Made by a program: the position numbers and the translations under genes. The notes beneath the pieces were generated by a model. It was not told where the DNA came from and made no database searches. It saw only the letters and a program-made list of their open reading frames with translations. DNA of 64,000 bases from JAJFUI01 sp963754135 (GTDB lineage: Bacteria; Planctomycetota; Planctomycetia; Pirellulales; Thermoguttaceae), in assembly GCA_963754135.1 (NCBI GenBank), contig CAVWEY010000002.1:1054001-1118000 (forward strand), in the 5' to 3' direction. How positions within the stretch are numbered: position 1 is the first letter of the stretch; each line of letters starts with the position of its first letter. Of this stretch, positions 16,336-26,211 are shown one piece after another.

Positions 16336-18163
16336 TCATGGGGCACCTCCTTTCTCCGGCTGTCGCGGGCCGGCTGGATTGCCCGCCTCGAACATGGCTT
16401 TGACTTCGGCGCCGGACAAGGCGCGGGCAAAAATGGCGACCTCGTCGATCACGCCGTGGAACTCGCGGTTGGGCTTCATGCTGTTGCCGCCCAGCCACAC
16501 CGGTTCGCTGTTCTGATTCAGCGGCTCTGGCGTTCCGCTTTCCGCATCCGAACGGCCGTCCAGGTACAAGCGTTTTTCCGCCCCGGCCCCCGCAGGCTCG
16601 TACACCGCCACGGCCAGGTGCCAGCGGTGGTCGGCGACGCTGGTTTGGCCGGATGTTGTGTTGAATGGTGTCGCCTTCCCCGCGCCCACTCCGGTAGTGT
16701 CAAGCGTAAGCTGTTCCGTTGTGCCCACCTGTTGGAGCCGCCAGGAACTGTCCCCTTTCGTAGCCACGCCTGGCCCGCTCCGGTAAACCGCTCCGCCTCG
16801 AACCAAACAGCGACGGAGAACGGGCCGGTGAAGTTGAACCGCTCTTGCTCGGGCAGCACAACCTTGTCCTCGGAGCCGGGGCCGTGGAAATAGAGGCCGA
16901 ACTTTCCCGGCCAGCGGCCGTGGACCCACTCGGCCCCCGCGATCCGGCCGTCCAGAGCGGCGCCGGCGGCCGTCAGGTTGGGCAGTACGGACGGACTGCC
17001 CCCGGCGAGCGGTTGGAAGGTGTAGTACGCCACCAAGGCCGGATCGTTGCGCAACTGCTCGCTATAGGCCAACCAACGTTCGCGGCGGCCGTCGGCGCTG
17101 ACGATGCGCATGCTCTCAAACTCGGCCCGCCTGACCGGGATCATGGCGGCGCGGCCGGTTCCGCGTTCGAACCGCCGGGCCTCGCCCTCCTTGACCCGCA
17201 CCCCCGGCGACGTGCGCCCGTCAGCGCCGACGAAATCGGCGTTGACGGCGCCTTTCAGCACGTGGACCTCGCACGCGCCGTCCTTACCAACCGCCACGCC
17301 GAACTCCGTGCCCAGGTCGGTCACAATGGCGGTGGGAGTGCGGACGGCGAACAAATGATGAGTGATGAATGATGAATGATGAATGTCTGGATCGGCGTCT
17401 TCAATTCATCATTCATCATTCCGCCTTCATCATTCTTCTCTACCCGCGCGGTCAGCTTACCCAGCGAGAGGAGGCCGCTGCGGGGAGACTCGACCTCGTA
17501 GTTGCACGGTCCCTGGAGGATGACCTTGGCCCCGGTCTCGTAGGAGATTTCCATCAGGCCGGAGGCCAAGGCGTACTTGCCGCCCAAGAAGACGGGCACC
17601 GTGTTGCAGGGGGGCGCGGTTCGCGGATCGGACCAGCGGCAATCGGCCACGCCCGTGATCCGGCCGACAATCTCCGGCGGCGGTTCGACGTTTCCGGCCG
17701 CCGGCCGGGGGCCGGCCTCAACGACCTCCTGGTGCGTGGACACCGGCAATTCCCACGTGATCAGCAGGGCAATTCCCAAAAGCACCGCCGACACTCCGTA
17801 CGAGAACAGAAAACCGCCGGGGGCGAAAAGAGTGGAAAGCAGCGGCGCGGGACCCGGCATGGAGGTGTCAATGATGATGGGGGGAATAAGAGGCTCGGGG
17901 CCCACGGCATCAGTTTGGTGCGGCAGTTCAACTTCACTGGGCACTGAAGTGCCCAGCCCTTCGCCCCCATTCCTCGTCTCTCGGCCGCCTTCCCAGGCCA
18001 GCCGGCTGTGGACGTCCATGTAGGTGATGAAGTATTGCCGCTGAGGGGCACCGGCCTGGAGCAGTTCGTTGATGCGCAGCCGGTCGGATTCGGTGAAGCC
18101 GCCGTCCTGAAGGCGATCCAAGAGGTCGTGCAATTCGGGCAGCCAGTCGGGATGACCGCTCAT
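16336..18163 (-). CDS. FecR/LamG-domain membrane protein paired with an ECF sigma factor, frameshifted twice
   Basis: Likely partner (anti-sigma-like or effector) of the ECF sigma factor just upstream. From the N-terminus: a cytoplasmic helical domain (MSGHPDWLPELHDLLDRL, YFITYMDVHSRL), one membrane helix (FSYGVSAVLLGIALLITW), a FecR-type domain (ISYETGAKVILQGPCNYEVE, RTPTAIVTDLGTEFGV, HVLKGAVNADF) and a C-terminal LamG-like domain (LVAYYTFQPLAGG, WHLAVAVYEPAGAG, EFHGVIDEVAIFARALSGAE). The frame breaks near 17350 at a short repeat tract and near 16747 at a cccc run. The ATG at 18163 overlaps the sigma stop as ATGA and has a strong gaggagg. This sigma-FecR-LamG pairing is common in planctomycetes. 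Confidence 0.85.
17354..17437. repeat. gatgaat repeat hairpin inside the FecR gene
   Basis: Tandem gatgaat units (17361-17384) face attcatcattcatcatt (17404-17420), forming a hairpin within the coding sequence, exactly where the FecR frame breaks. The same repeat type occurs at 45310-45350 in the recQ gene. Confidence 0.7.
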
Positions 18164-18831
18164 GGCTGATCCTCCTCGAGCCGGTCGTTGGGGCCGGGGA
18201 TTGGGGGCTCGGGGCTGGGGGTTCGGGAAACCCCGAGCCCCGAGTCCCCAGCCCCGAATCCCGACTTCCCAATTCCCCCGTTGCCCCCGTCCGTCTCCTG
18301 ATTGATGCAGTCCCAGAGGGCTTGCCGGATGCGGCCCAACGATTTGCAGACGGAGTTGGCGGGCCGGCCGAGCCGCCGGGCGATGTCCTTTACCGTCGCG
18401 CCCGGCGTGTAACGCATGTTGATCAACTCGCGGTCGATCGGACTGAGCCGGTCGGCGCAGCGGAGCATGGCCTCGCGGCGGGCCTCCAGCAGATCGCTCT
18501 GGCCGTCGATTTGCACGGCGATCTGCTCGAACACGGCATCGTCGAGGATCGTCACCAGCCGGCTGTTGCGGCGGCGGTAGTTTTGCACCTCGAGGTACGC
18601 CACACGGCTGGCCCAGGCGTAGAAACTCGTGGCCGGGTGGAACTGTTCGAACTTCTGCCACAGCACCAACAACGTGTTCTGCATAACGTCTTCAGCGTCC
18701 TGCTGCCGCGGCAGCAAGGCGTGGATGTACTGGTACATCCGACGCTGATGACGCATCAACTCCGTCATGAACCGGTCGACTTTGCCGGGCAAGGGATCAT
18801 CCATCGGACAAGGTCCCGTGGCAGCGGGCAT
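18160..18831 (-). CDS. ECF-family RNA polymerase sigma factor
   Basis: Group-4 sigma factor directing transcription of a small regulon. Region 2 reads QQDAEDVMQNTLLVLWQKFE and FYAWASRVAYLEVQNYRRR. Region 4 has DRELINMRYTPGATVKDIAR and PANSVCKSLGRIRQALWDC, a helix-turn-helix for the -35 element. A further 35-residue Gly/Pro-rich tail (KSGFGAGDSGLGVSRTPSPE) is not part of the family and is encoded by a palindromic repeat. The start at 18831 has acagga very close to it; MDDPLPGK at 18804 is an alternative. The stop overlaps the FecR-LamG start by four bases, indicating translational coupling. Confidence 0.92.
   Translation of the reverse strand: MPAATGPCPMDDPLPGKVDRFMTELMRHQRRMYQYIHALLPRQQDAEDVMQNTLLVLWQKFEQFHPATSFYAWASRVAYLEVQNYRRRNSRLVTILDDAVFEQIAVQIDGQSDLLEARREAMLRCADRLSPIDRELINMRYTPGATVKDIARRLGRPANSVCKSLGRIRQALWDCINQETDGGNGGIGKSGFGAGDSGLGVSRTPSPEPPIPGPNDRLEEDQP
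18185..18275. repeat. GC-rich palindrome in the sigma factor's tail
   Basis: Imperfect palindrome of ggggctcggggctgggg-type units facing cccagccccgaatccc-type units. It encodes the extra C-terminal tail of the sigma factor. Confidence 0.55.
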
Positions 18832-18953
18832 TTCCTGTTATCTTAACGTCGCAAGGGCAAAAATGTGTGTCGGCTGGCGCTAACTATTCGGGGGATTGCC
18901 TTGGCGTGCCCGCGGCAATGTGCCATAATGAAACACCATGATGCGTTTATCGG

Positions 18954-21900
18954 ATGGTGAGCCAAGCGGGCCCGCCGTCGGCGGGGACCCGCCGCCGTTG
19001 GCCTGTGCGGACCGCACACGGCCGCGTGCCTGTTGCGTTGGCCGAGTTGGAGCGGGCTGTCCGGGCGGCCGATCCGGCGGCGCTGTTGGTCCTTCCCCGC
19101 ATTCTCCGCCGGGTCATCAAGCAGGACCGGGGGCTGACCGGTTTCGGGCTCCGCGTGCCGCATCGCAAGGGCTACACGATCGGCCGCGAGGCGCTCTTGC
19201 AGATCGTCGAGAGGGCGGAAATCGGGCTGGCGGCGGACGCCGTGCTGCCGGAGAAAGTCATCCTGCTGGCCCGGCCCAGCCCGCAGAGGCTTGCCGACAG
19301 CTCGGTCCAAGACCTGCTGGTGCGTTGCTGGCGGCTGCTGTTTCACGCCCGCGTCCATCTTGCCATTGAGGCGAAGTTGTCCTTGGACGGGTGCCATGCC
19401 CACGCTTGCCGTGGGCATGTCGAAGACGCGGGAGGGCCGCCACATGCCCACGGCGAGCGTGGGCATGGCACCGAGGCCTTGGCGGCGATGATCCGCGGGC
19501 GGATTGCCCGGCTCGGTCCGGCCGAATTCGACGAAATCCGCATGGTGCTGGGGCAGGAGGACCTGCTCCTGCCGCCGCGGAGCGATTCGTCGGTTTACTT
19601 GGAGTTCGCGGCGACGTATCTGGAGTTGCGGTACTTTACCCCCAGCTTCCTGCCCCGGTATCTCCCCGGGCTGGAAGACTTCGGTGCGGTGGACGCACTG
19701 CTCGGCGAGGACGTGGACGCGGAAGGATTGTATGCGGCGACGCGGCCCCTGGCGCGCGGCCGATCCGCACGATCCGCAGGAGTGGGACCAATGGGCCGAC
19801 GTGCCGCCGGAACAAGGTGTGGCACAGCCGCCCTCGGCTGCGGCAGACGCCGACGCCGCGCCGCCCGTGGTCCCTTCCGGGGCGAGATACCGCGCGCTGA
19901 TGCACAAGAGCCAGCGGCCGGCGTCGCTGGGCAACGTGGTGCGGGCGGGGATCTGCCATGCGCGGGCGGCGCGGTCGCGCCGCCGGAATTGGTCGCCCGC
20001 ACGGAGGCGGCCGTCAAGGCGGACGTCCACCGGCTGGCCGCCCGGCTTCAGGCGGCCCTCGAGTTGGAGCCCTCCGGCACGGCCCTGGGAGGAATCGCTC
20101 CTGGCCTTGGTGCGGCAGACGCCGCGCGGCATCTGGACCGTCGAGGCGCGGCTGCTCTACGACCTGCAAAAGGCCTGCGTGGACCACGAGCGGGACGTGT
20201 ACACGATCGACGTGGTGGAATGGGCGTTGTCGTGGGGCCGGCGGCCGATGAAGCGCCGCCTGCCCGCCCAGCGCGACGTGTTGATGCTGAAGCACCTGCG
20301 GAGCGCGGCGCGGCGGTTGGCCGCGGTGGGGATTTCCGCAGCACCGGCGGCAGCTTGCCCGGCTCCTGCGCGACGCGATGCGCGCATCGAGGCGCGGCTC
20401 CGGGAGCAACTTCGTCCGCGGGTTGTCGCCGCCCTGGACGGCGTGGGACTTTTGCCGCAGAACCTGCCCGAGCGCGTGGCGCGAAAAAAGCTGGTCGAGG
20501 AACTGCTGGACCGGATCGTCGACCGGGGCTTCCTCGCCATTGGCGACCTGCGGGACGCCATCTCGCGGAACAACCTCAAACTGCCCGATCTGCTGAGTCC
20601 ACTCGACTTTTCGCCCGATGACGGAATCCTCCGCCGCGCCCGCCGCGTAAGCGGTTGGCTTTGGCGGGGAACGGCCGATTTCCTGCACGGTGACCAGTTG
20701 CTCCGTGCCGACCGGCGGCTGGCCCTGACGCTGGACGGCGTGTACCGGCGGGGCGAGATCTACATGCGCTGGATGCAGCGGTTAAGTTCACCCGGCTTTG
20801 GCACGGGGCTCGGCCGGTTCCTCACCCGCTTTGCGGTGATCCCCTTCGGCGGGGCGTTTGTGACGGTGGCGTTCGCGCACGCGGTGTGGGACCATGCCGG
20901 GAATGGACCACCGGCGTGCGGATCGAGGAACCGCTGATCCGCCGGCTCTTCACCTCACCGCTGACGCTGGGAACAATGCTGCTGCTAGGGTTGTTCCTCT
21001 TGGGCCTAGTGAATTCCTCCCGGTTCCGCCAGGTTCTGGCCGGTTTCTTCAAGGCCGTCTACCTGGTCTTCGACACCGCGTTGATCGAGCCGATATGCTG
21101 GATTGTCCGCTCCCCGCTGGTGCAACGGTTTTTCCACAGCCGGCTGTTCACCATCTCGTTCCGCTTTGTGATCAAGCCGCTGATTTGGACTGCCGCCGCG
21201 TGGTGGGCATTGTGCGTGCTGCCGGTTGAGGAGGCCGACTGGCGAGCCTCCGCCGGCACGGGCGCCTCGCTCTTCTTGGCCTTCAATCTTCTGTTGAATT
21301 CGCGGCTCGGGCGCAACGCCGAGGAAGTGCTAACCGATTGGATTGTGCAGGGCTGGCACCGCTTCGGCGTCCGGTGGATCATGGGCCTGTTCTGGTTCTT
21401 CGTCGACGTGTTCCGCGGCATCGTGGAAGCCGTGGAACGCTTGATCTATTCGGTCGATGAGTGGCTCCGCTTCCGCAGCGGCGAGCGCGGCGGGTGGCTG
21501 ATGGTCAAAGCGATGATGGGGACTCTGTGGTTCTTCGTCGCCTATGTGCTGCGGTTCGCCGTCAATGTACTGCTGGAGCCGCAGATCAATCCGATCAAGC
21601 ACTTCCCCGTCGTCACCGTCGGTCATAAGCTGTTGCTTGGAGCATATGGCCCATTCGTCGGCCTCTTGGAAAAAAGCGCGGGGATGGGCAAGTTTGACGC
21701 ATGGATTGTCGGCACGACAATTATCTGGTGTATCCCCGGCATTTTCGGCTTCTTGGTCTGGGAACTCAAGGAGAACTGGCGACTCTACGCGGCCAACCGC
21801 CGGCCGGGGCTGGGGCCGGTGATGATCGGCGCGCACGGCGAGACGATGGGGCGGCTATTGCGGCCGGGCTTCCATTCCGGCACGCTGCCGAAACGCTACG

Positions 21901-22598
21901 CCAAACTGCGGCTGGCCGAACGCCACGCCCGCCAGGGCGGCGGCTGGCGGGCCGTCCACAAGCACTTGCAGGCCCTTGGGCGGGCGGAATTGTCGCTCCG
22001 CCGCTACGTCGAGCGGGAGTTCCTCGAACTGTTCGCCGAGAGCCGGTCCTGGGGACAGCCCCCGCCGCAGATCGAGGAGATTCGCCTGGGCACGAACTCC
22101 GTGCGGCTCTCACTCCGCTGCGACGCTACGGCCGATGCGCCCCTGCGGATCGCCATCGACGCCGAGTCGGGCTGGCTGCTGGCCGGCGTCGGCAGTGCCG
22201 GCTGGGCCGAGCGGCTCCCGCCGCGCGAGCGCCCGATGTTGACGACTGCGCTCTTGGGGCTCTACAAGACGGCCGGGATCGAGCTGGTCCGCCAGCAGAT
22301 CGAGGGCGAGTTTCCGCCGCCCGTGCCGCTGTACGACCTTTCCGCCGAGGGGCTGATCCTCTGGCCCGACGAGAAAGGCGACGTGGAAGTCTTGTACGAC
22401 CTGCACGAAGGTCCGTGGATTGCCCCGCAGGCGATCCGCGGGCTGGCGCGGAGGCTGCTGCCGATGGTCGAGCGGCAGCGGATTCTCTTCAGCGAGGTCC
22501 CGTTGGCGTGGCAGCGGTGGGTCGAGGCGTGGGATCAAGACCTGGCCGGCCAAGGCCACCCCCGCGACCCGATTGCCCCGGTGCGGGTGCTGCCGTAG
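18954..22598 (+). CDS. Large conserved-type membrane protein, broken by several frameshifts
   Basis: One gene of roughly 1200 codons whose coherent frame switches about six times. Segments are 18954-19755 (GKYGYTIGREALLQIVERA-like soluble region), 19755-19950 (DPHDPQEWDQWADVPPEQG), 19970-20085 (PPELVARTEAAVKADVHRLA), 20085-20330 and 20395-20890 (PRGIWTVEARLLYDLQKACV, NLPERVARKKLVEELLDRIV), then 20890-22598. The first two thirds are soluble. The part from about 20940 to 21780 has several membrane helices (TLGTMLLLGLFLLGLV, GTLWFFVAYVLRFAVNVLL, IVGTTIIWCIPGIFGFLVW), followed by a soluble C-terminal domain. Each switch can be repaired by one base, mostly in G or C runs (for example ctgggagg near 20085). 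No named domain was recognised. The start is uncertain (ATG 18954, or GTG 19023 just before the first conserved-looking helix). Confidence 0.7.
19391..19471. repeat. Palindromic element inside the membrane-protein gene
   Basis: Thirty-base arms at 19391-19420 (gtgccatgcccacgcttgcc, then gtgggcatgt) and 19442-19471 are reverse complements with one mismatch. The frame stays open and reads a His/Gly-rich insert (CHAHACRGHVED, HAHGERGHG). Confidence 0.85.
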
Positions 22599-22600
22599 CT

Positions 22601-22659
22601 GTAGAAGCGGCATCCTGCCGCTTCGTGTTGTGAGGGAAGCGGCAAGATGGCGCTTCTAC
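22601..22659. repeat. Palindrome between convergent genes
   Basis: Arms gtagaagcggcatcctgccg (22601 onwards) and cggcaagatggcgcttctac (to 22659) are near-perfect reverse complements. It separates the stop of the large membrane protein from the stop of the CorC-type transporter and may act as a bidirectional terminator. Confidence 0.75.
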
Positions 22660-22660
22660 G

Positions 22661-24010
22661 TTATGATGCGGCGGTGTCGGTGCGTCCGATCTGGGCCTCG
22701 AACACTTTCTGCCGGCGGATCTTGCGGATCACCACGCGGAGTCCGGGGCGGACGAGGATGTCGCCGCTGTGGAAACGCCCGCCAAGGTGTCCGATGATCC
22801 AATCGCTCAAGTTCCGCACGCCCTCCTCGGGCGGCTGCTGGGGCGGATCGGCCGCCAGATCGATGCCGGTCAGCTCCTTCAGCCGGGCGAGACTGATTCC
22901 GCCGCCGGCCACCCACGCCCAGCCCGCCGGCACGGCGTGGACCGGCAGGCGGTCGTACTCGTCCTGAATTTCGCCGACCAGTTCTTCGAGCACGTCTTCG
23001 AGCGTAATCATGCCCACCAGCTTCCCGCCGGCGTCGCGCACCAGCGCGATGTGCGTGTGCTCGCGGATCAGGCGTTCGAGGCAGGCGGTCAGCTTCAGAT
23101 CGGCGCCGAGGCTGGGCAAGGGGCGGAGCACCGCCCGCAGCGACGCCTCGTGCGGCCGGCTCAGCCGCATCAAGGCCACCAGGTCCTTGAAATTGACGTA
23201 GCCCAGGATCGATTGCGGATCGCCGGCTCGCTCGGCCACCGGAAACCGCGTGTGCATGTCCAGATGGGCCGTCACCAGACTTTCTTCCAGCGAGGCGTCG
23301 GCCCCCAACATGCTGATGTCCGCGGCCGGGAGCATGATCTCGCCCACCGTGCGGCTGGCGAAGCGGGCGGCGCCGAGAATGATCCCCTCCTCACGCTCGC
23401 CGATCAACCGCGAGGCGCGGGCGGAAGCGGCATCGGCGCGAAGCTCGGTCAACTCGGCCGCCTCCCACTTCGCCCCCGGATGGATCCGCGGCCGCCAACG
23501 CCGCTCGCTCCAGGCCATCATCGTGGTCACGCAGGTCTCGAACAGCCACACCGCCGGCCAGACGCTGAAACAGAACCAACGCATCGGCCGCGAGAGCCGC
23601 AGGCACACCCAGTCCTTGTTGCGCAGCGAAAACACCTTCGGCGCCAGCTCGCCGAAAAGGATCGTAAACATCGTCAAGGGGAGCACCACCAGGGCCAGCG
23701 CCAGAACCGTCGCCACGGCGGGCGACACGTGGAACTGCGTGCTCAAGAACGGTTTGATGGTTTCGTTGGCGCCGGCGCCGCCGATGGCCGCGGCAATGGC
23801 CGCCAGCAGCGTGACCGCCACCTGCACGGCCGCCAGGCTGGCCTCCATGTTCTCCTTCATGTACAAGGCGGCCTTGGCCCCGGCCCGGTTCTCGCCCACC
23901 AAGACGCGGAGCCGGGCGACGGTGACCGAAGCCAAGGCGATTTCGTAGCCGGCGAACACGCCGTTGAAAAGCACCATCGCCACCATGATGCCCAGTTCGA
24001 TCAGTCCCAC
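22661..24010 (-). CDS. CNNM/CorC-HlyC family transporter (DUF21-CBS-CorC_HlyC)
   Basis: Membrane protein of the magnesium/cobalt efflux-related family. The N-terminal DUF21 transmembrane domain (residues 1-170) has VAMVLFNGVFAGYEIALASV, QVAVTLLAAIAAAIG and TMFTILFGELAPKVFSLRNK, where GELAPK is the family motif. Two CBS domains follow (VGEIMLPAADISML, HIALVRDAGGKLVGMITLED then VLEELVGEIQDEYD). The C-terminal CorC_HlyC domain has VAGGGISLARLKELTGIDL. The length of about 450 is normal. The start may be the GTG at 24019 or the GTG at 24010; the latter has a well-spaced ggaggtgg and is preferred. The substrate is not predictable from sequence. Confidence 0.92.
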   Translation of the reverse strand: MGLIELGIMVAMVLFNGVFAGYEIALASVTVARLRVLVGENRAGAKAALYMKENMEASLAAVQVAVTLLAAIAAAIGGAGANETIKPFLSTQFHVSPAVATVLALALVVLPLTMFTILFGELAPKVFSLRNKDWVCLRLSRPMRWFCFSVWPAVWLFETCVTTMMAWSERRWRPRIHPGAKWEAAELTELRADAASARASRLIGEREEGIILGAARFASRTVGEIMLPAADISMLGADASLEESLVTAHLDMHTRFPVAERAGDPQSILGYVNFKDLVALMRLSRPHEASLRAVLRPLPSLGADLKLTACLERLIREHTHIALVRDAGGKLVGMITLEDVLEELVGEIQDEYDRLPVHAVPAGWAWVAGGGISLARLKELTGIDLAADPPQQPPEEGVRNLSDWIIGHLGGRFHSGDILVRPGLRVVIRKIRRQKVFEAQIGRTDTAAS

Positions 24011-24071
24011 CTGTCCCACCTCCCAGAGATGGTTTTAGCAGAGTGACGCCGATCGGGGAAGGGAGAGGAGG

Positions 24072-24120
24072 AGACCAGAGGTCAGAGGTCAGGGGTCAGA
24101 GATCAGAAGTCAGCGGTCAG
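24072..24120. repeat. Seven degenerate heptamers (NNgtcag)
   Basis: Seven consecutive 7-base units: agaccag, aggtcag, aggtcag, gggtcag, agatcag, aagtcag, cggtcag. Intergenic, upstream of the transporter gene. The unit length is shared with the repeat at 14585. Confidence 0.75.
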
Positions 24121-24153
24121 GGACGAGGGCTGGGCACTTCAGTGCCCAGTCCG

Positions 24154-24238
24154 GTAGGGTGGGACAAGCGTAGCGCAGTCCCACCGAGAGTCGTGAGCAA
24201 CGCTTGGTGGGACTACGCTACGCTTGTCCCACCCTACG
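24154..24238. repeat. Palindromic repeat (gtagggtgggacaagcgtag)
   Basis: Arms of 32 bases at 24154-24185 and 24207-24238 are reverse complements with one mismatch. Immediately upstream sits a smaller palindrome, ctgggcacttcagtgcccag (24130-24149), which also occurs at about 17936-17957 (ctgggcactgaagtgcccag) in the FecR gene. Confidence 0.85.
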
Positions 24239-24239
24239 G

Positions 24240-25602
24240 TTACTTGCCAAGAGCGGTTGGCGGCGGGCCGCCGGTTGCCCGTTCCAACGCAGCCTGGCGC
24301 CGCAGTTCGTCGGCCACGGCCTGTTGGTGCTTTTCCTGCTCGGCGTAGAGCCGCCGCTGGGCGTCCAGGAGCCGCAGAAAGTCGATGGTCCCGGCGGTGT
24401 AGTTGGCGCGCGCGCTGCGGACGTTCTCTTCGGCGGCCGGCAGGATCTTCTCGGCGTAGAGCCGCAACAGCGTGCGTTGTTCGGCCAGCCGGTCGGCGGC
24501 CGATTGGACCTCGAAGCGGACTCCGTCGAGCCGGCCCTGCAACTCCGCTCGGCGCTGTTGCAGCCTGGCCGCCGCTTCGTTCAACGCCGCCGAGCGCCGC
24601 GAGCGCCGGATGGGCACATTGAGGTTCATTCCCACTTGCGGCCGCATGTCCACGGGCATGAAGGCGTCGTACTTGGCCACAAGCTCCAGGTCGGGATAGA
24701 ACTCCTTGTCGGCCAGGCACAGTGCGGCCTCGTCGGCGCGGATGCGGGCTTCCTCAGCCGCCAGGTCCGGCCGCTCCTGGACCGCCCAAAGCTGCAACGT
24801 CTCGACAGAGGGCAAATCGGCCGCGGTTTCAAGCTGCTTCGGCGGCGGGGGCAACGGGGCGTCGGCCGGGCAGTGCAGCAGGGTATTGATCCGCGCCACG
24901 GCCACCTTCTCCTCACGGACCACTTCCGCCCGGCGGCCCTCCAGCGCAGCCAACTCGACGTCGGCTTCCAGCACGTCTTGCGCGGACGTCTGGCCGGACT
25001 CGTAGCGGGCCTTGGCGGCCTCGCGGAACTGGCCGAGCAACTCTACGTTGGCGGCATTGATTTCCAGGTCCCGCCGGGCCTGATAGTAGTCGGCCAGCGC
25101 CACGGCCGTGGCTTCGGCCAGGCGGAGCCGGACGTCGTCCACGTCCCGGCTGGCGGCGTCGGCCTCGGCCAAGGCGATGGTCCCCCGCAGCGCCCGCTTG
25201 CCGGGCCAGGGTATCTTCTGCGAGCCTGCGACCATCCAGCCGCCGCCGGCGTCCCCCAACCCCTCCGGCCCGAGCATGAACTCGAACATCGGATCCTGGA
25301 GCGCGATCACCTGCGGATAGCGCTCGGAGGCCGCCCGCCACGCCGCGATCATCGCCTGGACCGTCGGGTTGCGGGCCTGCACCTCGGCCGTCAACGGGCC
25401 CAGCGACAACTCGCCGGCGCTGGCAAGGAGTTCATCCGGGGCAAGCTGCGGAGGGGCGCCGGCAGGTGTTCGGACGCCGCCGCCTCTGCTTCCGCCGACA
25501 TCAACCCAACCGGCGCCTCGCGCAGGGACGGCTCCTCGCCCGCTGCGAAGCGCAGCCGGCACATGATGCCGCCATCAACAGGGCAATGATCCAACGGAAC
25601 AT
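24240..25602 (-). CDS. TolC-family outer-membrane efflux lipoprotein, two frameshifts near its start
   Basis: Outer-membrane channel component of a tripartite efflux system, CusC/OprM-like. The N-terminus MFRWIIALLMAASCAGCASQ is a lipoprotein signal with lipobox SCAGC; it lies in a different frame from the body. Two single-base repairs (one G near 25540, one C near 25460) connect it through EEPSLREAPVGLMSAEAEAA to PPQLAPDELLASAGELSLGP. The body carries the two OEP repeats: NPTVQAMIAAWRAASERYPQ, DYYQARRDLEINAANVELLG, ARYESGQTSAQDVLEADVEL, then RIRADEAALCLADKEFYPDL and ARANYTAGTIDFLRLLDAQR. Long coiled-coil helices are evident. No pump or adaptor gene is adjacent. The start at 25602 lacks a clear Shine-Dalgarno. 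Confidence 0.87.
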
Positions 25603-25870
25603 CACAGCCGTGTCAGCCAGGAGGATTGCAAGCATACCAATGGGTGGTGGGTGCTGTCACCTGCACTGGTACGCAATGCCCCTCTTCGCGCTATTTCGGC
25701 CTCCTAAAGTTTGCGCATGAGGAGTTTCCGGCATTTTCGGCAAAGTCATGGCGGCTATCGACTGTAGGAAGCGGCCCCGGCCCCCTTCTGGCGGCCCGTT
25801 GACGGCGGCGGGGCGACGGCCTAGGATGCGGGAATGTTGCCGTCCCCACCAGCCGAGAAAGAGGCTCGCC
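25603..25870. other. Divergent intergenic region
   Basis: About 270 bases between the divergently transcribed TolC-type gene and the small orphan at 25871. No coding frame was credible and no clear promoter was recognised. Confidence 0.4.
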
Positions 25871-26194
25871 ATGCCGCTCTTTGAAGTTGAAACCACCTCG
25901 CATATCATCATCACCTGGGCCGAGGGCGAGGACGCCGCCACGGAAGTCGTGCGGGAAAGCTACCCCAATGAGCCGCCGCTGCGGGTCACGCGCCGGCCGC
26001 GCGACACCTGGGTGATCTCGAAGTCGGCCCTGGGCATCAGCGGCGCGACGGACCCCTGCTCGACAGCCCGCGACTGCCTGGCCAAGGCCGCCGGCGACAA
26101 GCTGCACGCCATCCGCCTCTACATGCAGCACACCGGCGCCGATCTGGAACGCTCGCGCAAGGCGATCGAGTCGAACATGGTGATGGGCTGGTAG
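25871..26194 (+). CDS. Small conserved-looking hypothetical protein
   Basis: A 107-residue soluble protein beginning MPLFEVETTSHIIITWAEGE and ending ERSRKAIESNMVMGW. The ATG at 25871 follows an aaagagg Shine-Dalgarno; the frame extends upstream to 25748 but without a ribosome site. Beta-strand text is followed by a helix (KLHAIRLYMQHTGADLERSR). No known domain was recognised. Neighbours give no functional clue: a TolC-like gene diverges on the left, and a restriction enzyme gene converges on the right with its stop 17 bases away. Confidence 0.7.
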   Translation: MPLFEVETTSHIIITWAEGEDAATEVVRESYPNEPPLRVTRRPRDTWVISKSALGISGATDPCSTARDCLAKAAGDKLHAIRLYMQHTGADLERSRKAIESNMVMGW

Positions 26195-26211
26195 GGCTGG
26201 CAGCCACCCGC

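Noticed and set aside
24154..24238. Rho-independent terminator
   Set aside because: Arms are 32 bases long without a T-tract, and related long palindromes occur in unrelated settings, so a dispersed repeat is the better explanation.
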